64,000 nucleotides of DNA from Vibrio salilacus (GTDB lineage: Bacteria > Pseudomonadota > Gammaproteobacteria > Enterobacterales > Vibrionaceae). The notes beneath the pieces are model-generated. The model worked only from the letters and a program-made list of their open reading frames with translations, was not told the origin of the DNA and searched no databases. Below are positions 62,902 to 64,000 of this stretch, in pieces. The stretch covers positions 62,001 to 126,000 of the forward strand of contig NZ_NIVQ01000003.1 of NCBI RefSeq assembly GCF_002811245.1. The letters are read 5' to 3'. Position 1 is the stretch's first letter, and every line of letters begins with the position of its first letter. The position numbers were made by a program, and so were the translations under genes.

Positions 62902-63681
62902 ATGGAACTTTCACTAGATATTCTCACTTTACTCTTTTTTGTGGCGTCGGTCGCGGGATTTATAGATGCGATGGCAGGCGGCGGAGGGTTATTGACGCTT
63001 CCCGCGCTGCTTGCAGCTGGTGTCCCTCCGACACAAGCGCTGGCCACCAATAAGTTGCAAAGCTCATTTGGTAGCTTTTCGGCCAGTTGGTATTTTGTTC
63101 GGCGCGGGATTGTGGATCTAAAGTCGCTGCGTTTAGCGATCATTTGTACTTTTATCGGAGCGGCTGTTGGCGCTGAAACGGTCCAGTATATTGACGCCAC
63201 CCTACTAACGAGCTTAATACCACTACTCTTGATCGCCATCTCGGCGTACTTTTTATTAATGCCTAAAGCTCAAAGTCTCTCGGGTGAGGCAACATTGTCA
63301 CAAGCCGTGTTCGCCTTCTCTGTCGGTGGAGGGGTAGGTTTTTACGACGGTTTTTTTGGACCGGGAACAGGCTCTATTTTTACCGTCTGCTTTGTTGCTT
63401 TGGGGAACTTTTCATTAGTCGATGCCACTGCACGGACCAAGGTTCTCAATTTCACCTCTAACATCGCTGCGCTGTTGTTTTTTATTCTGGCGGGGCTGCC
63501 AATTTGGGAGCTTGGGTTGGTGATGGCGATTGGTGGCTTTATCGGTGCAAGGTTAGGAGCTAAAGTGGTGATCAGTAGAGGGCAAAAGTGGGTGCGCCCT
63601 GTGGTGATTACAATGTCGATGTTAATGGCACTGAAGCTACTTTGGCAACAGCATCAGCCATTACTTCTATCACTGCTTTAA
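62902..63681 (+). CDS. TSUP-family (TauE/SafE) membrane permease
   Basis: The 259-residue protein has about eight membrane helices in two repeats. The first half has GFIDAMAGGGGLLTLPALL and ALATNKLQSSFG, and the second GFYDGFFGPGTGSI and ARTKVLNFTSNIAALL, the paired signatures of the family and close to E. coli YfcA. Family members are implicated in export or uptake of sulfite, sulfoacetate and other small anions; the substrate here is unknown. The ribosome binding site is poor. The gene overlaps the LysR gene on the other strand by 74 bases. Confidence 0.9.
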   Translation: MELSLDILTLLFFVASVAGFIDAMAGGGGLLTLPALLAAGVPPTQALATNKLQSSFGSFSASWYFVRRGIVDLKSLRLAIICTFIGAAVGAETVQYIDATLLTSLIPLLLIAISAYFLLMPKAQSLSGEATLSQAVFAFSVGGGVGFYDGFFGPGTGSIFTVCFVALGNFSLVDATARTKVLNFTSNIAALLFFILAGLPIWELGLVMAIGGFIGARLGAKVVISRGQKWVRPVVITMSMLMALKLLWQQHQPLLLSLL

Positions 63682-64000
63682 TCCTAGGGTTACGCAGTGA
63701 TGCTGAGCGAACACAGATATGAATAGGTCGATAAAGCGGTTTAATCTGTTCAAAGTGATGGCAATGAGCCGCGTCGATTTTTAATGTTTTAACCACAGAT
63801 AATGGCACTAAAGCGGGCGCAATACCCGAGAGTGCAAGCTGGGCGGCGGCAGAGTAAGAGTCCATCTGCATTACAGGATACATGTTTAATTTGTCTAAGA
63901 TCGCCAGTTGATAGGTGTTGGCGGAATTATTGAGATCATTGGTAATGATCGCTTGCGGTAAGCAATCCAAGCGACTCGCGCAAACGACATAAAATGGCTC
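63608..64000 (-). CDS. LysR-type transcriptional regulator (C-terminal part, cut by window edge)
   Basis: The reading frame is open to the last base and encodes about 130 residues of the effector-binding domain: EPFYVVCASRL, MDSYSAAAQLALSGIAPALVP and RPIHICVRSASLRNPRIKAVIE are typical of the end of LysR regulators. The DNA-binding N-terminus lies beyond 64000. What it regulates cannot be told. It is convergent with the permease gene and overlaps its 3' end. Confidence 0.85.
   Translation of the reverse strand, partial: EPFYVVCASRLDCLPQAIITNDLNNSANTYQLAILDKLNMYPVMQMDSYSAAAQLALSGIAPALVPLSVVKTLKIDAAHCHHFEQIKPLYRPIHICVRSASLRNPRIKAVIEVMADAVAKVASVPLTSTL

Overview
The window is a block of core chromosome from a gammaproteobacterium, almost certainly a Vibrio (Vibrionaceae). 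Proteins are close in length and motif to Enterobacterales and Vibrio families, and the gene order is the Vibrio one: gltBD/yhcC/arcB, tolC-nudF-yqiB-cpdA-yqiA-parE-parC, degS-degQ-zapG/zapE-rplM-rpsI-petABC-sspAB, the dcw cell-wall/division cluster without ddl, dciA between lpxC and secA, then mutT, dapB and carAB. I see no insertion sequence, prophage, integron, CRISPR array, tRNA or rRNA; the content is housekeeping. The species cannot be named from this.

Layout. 1-6935 (minus): the start of an E. coli-type glutamate synthase large subunit, cut by the window edge, then a complete gltBD pair whose large subunit is of a different sequence type. 7466-13116 (plus): radical SAM protein YhcC, a PAS/GGDEF diguanylate cyclase, the redox sensor kinase ArcB and a small lipoprotein. 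13191-14519 (minus): tolC. 14753-21632 (plus): nudF, yqiB, cpdA, yqiA, parE, parC. 21718-24866 (minus): degS, degQ, zapG. 25019-31350 (plus): zapE, rplM-rpsI behind a structured leader, petABC (cytochrome bc1), sspA-sspB. 31396-34726 (minus): lpoA-yraN-diaA-dolP. 34790-36201 (plus): rsmI and the RNase P RNA gene rnpB. 36389-52882 (plus): the dcw cluster from rsmH to ftsZ, plus lpxC. 52935-53387 (minus): dciA. 53709-62711 (plus): secA, mutT, dapB, carA, carB. 62902-64000: a TSUP-family permease and, convergent with it, the C-terminal part of a LysR-type regulator cut by the window edge.

How it fits together. The dcw genes are packed with 1-14 base overlaps (murE/murF, murF/mraY, ftsW/murG, ftsQ/ftsA), so precursor synthesis and divisome proteins are made as one set; a good sigma70 promoter before ftsQ gives ftsQAZ an extra input. 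lpoA, dolP, degS and degQ add envelope assembly and quality control. gltBD and carAB link nitrogen assimilation to arginine and pyrimidine synthesis.

The points most worth a second look are small. The P3 region of the RNase P RNA carries three tandem 24-base copies of one mini-hairpin. ArcB keeps the redox cysteine C180 but has tyrosine at 241 and no other cysteine. Two glutamate synthase large subunits of different type lie side by side. There are perfect inverted repeats after gltD and between ftsZ and lpxC, tandem ArgR-like boxes in the carA leader, and terminators directly 5' of the sspA and mutT ribosome binding sites. No clearly novel multi-gene system is visible.
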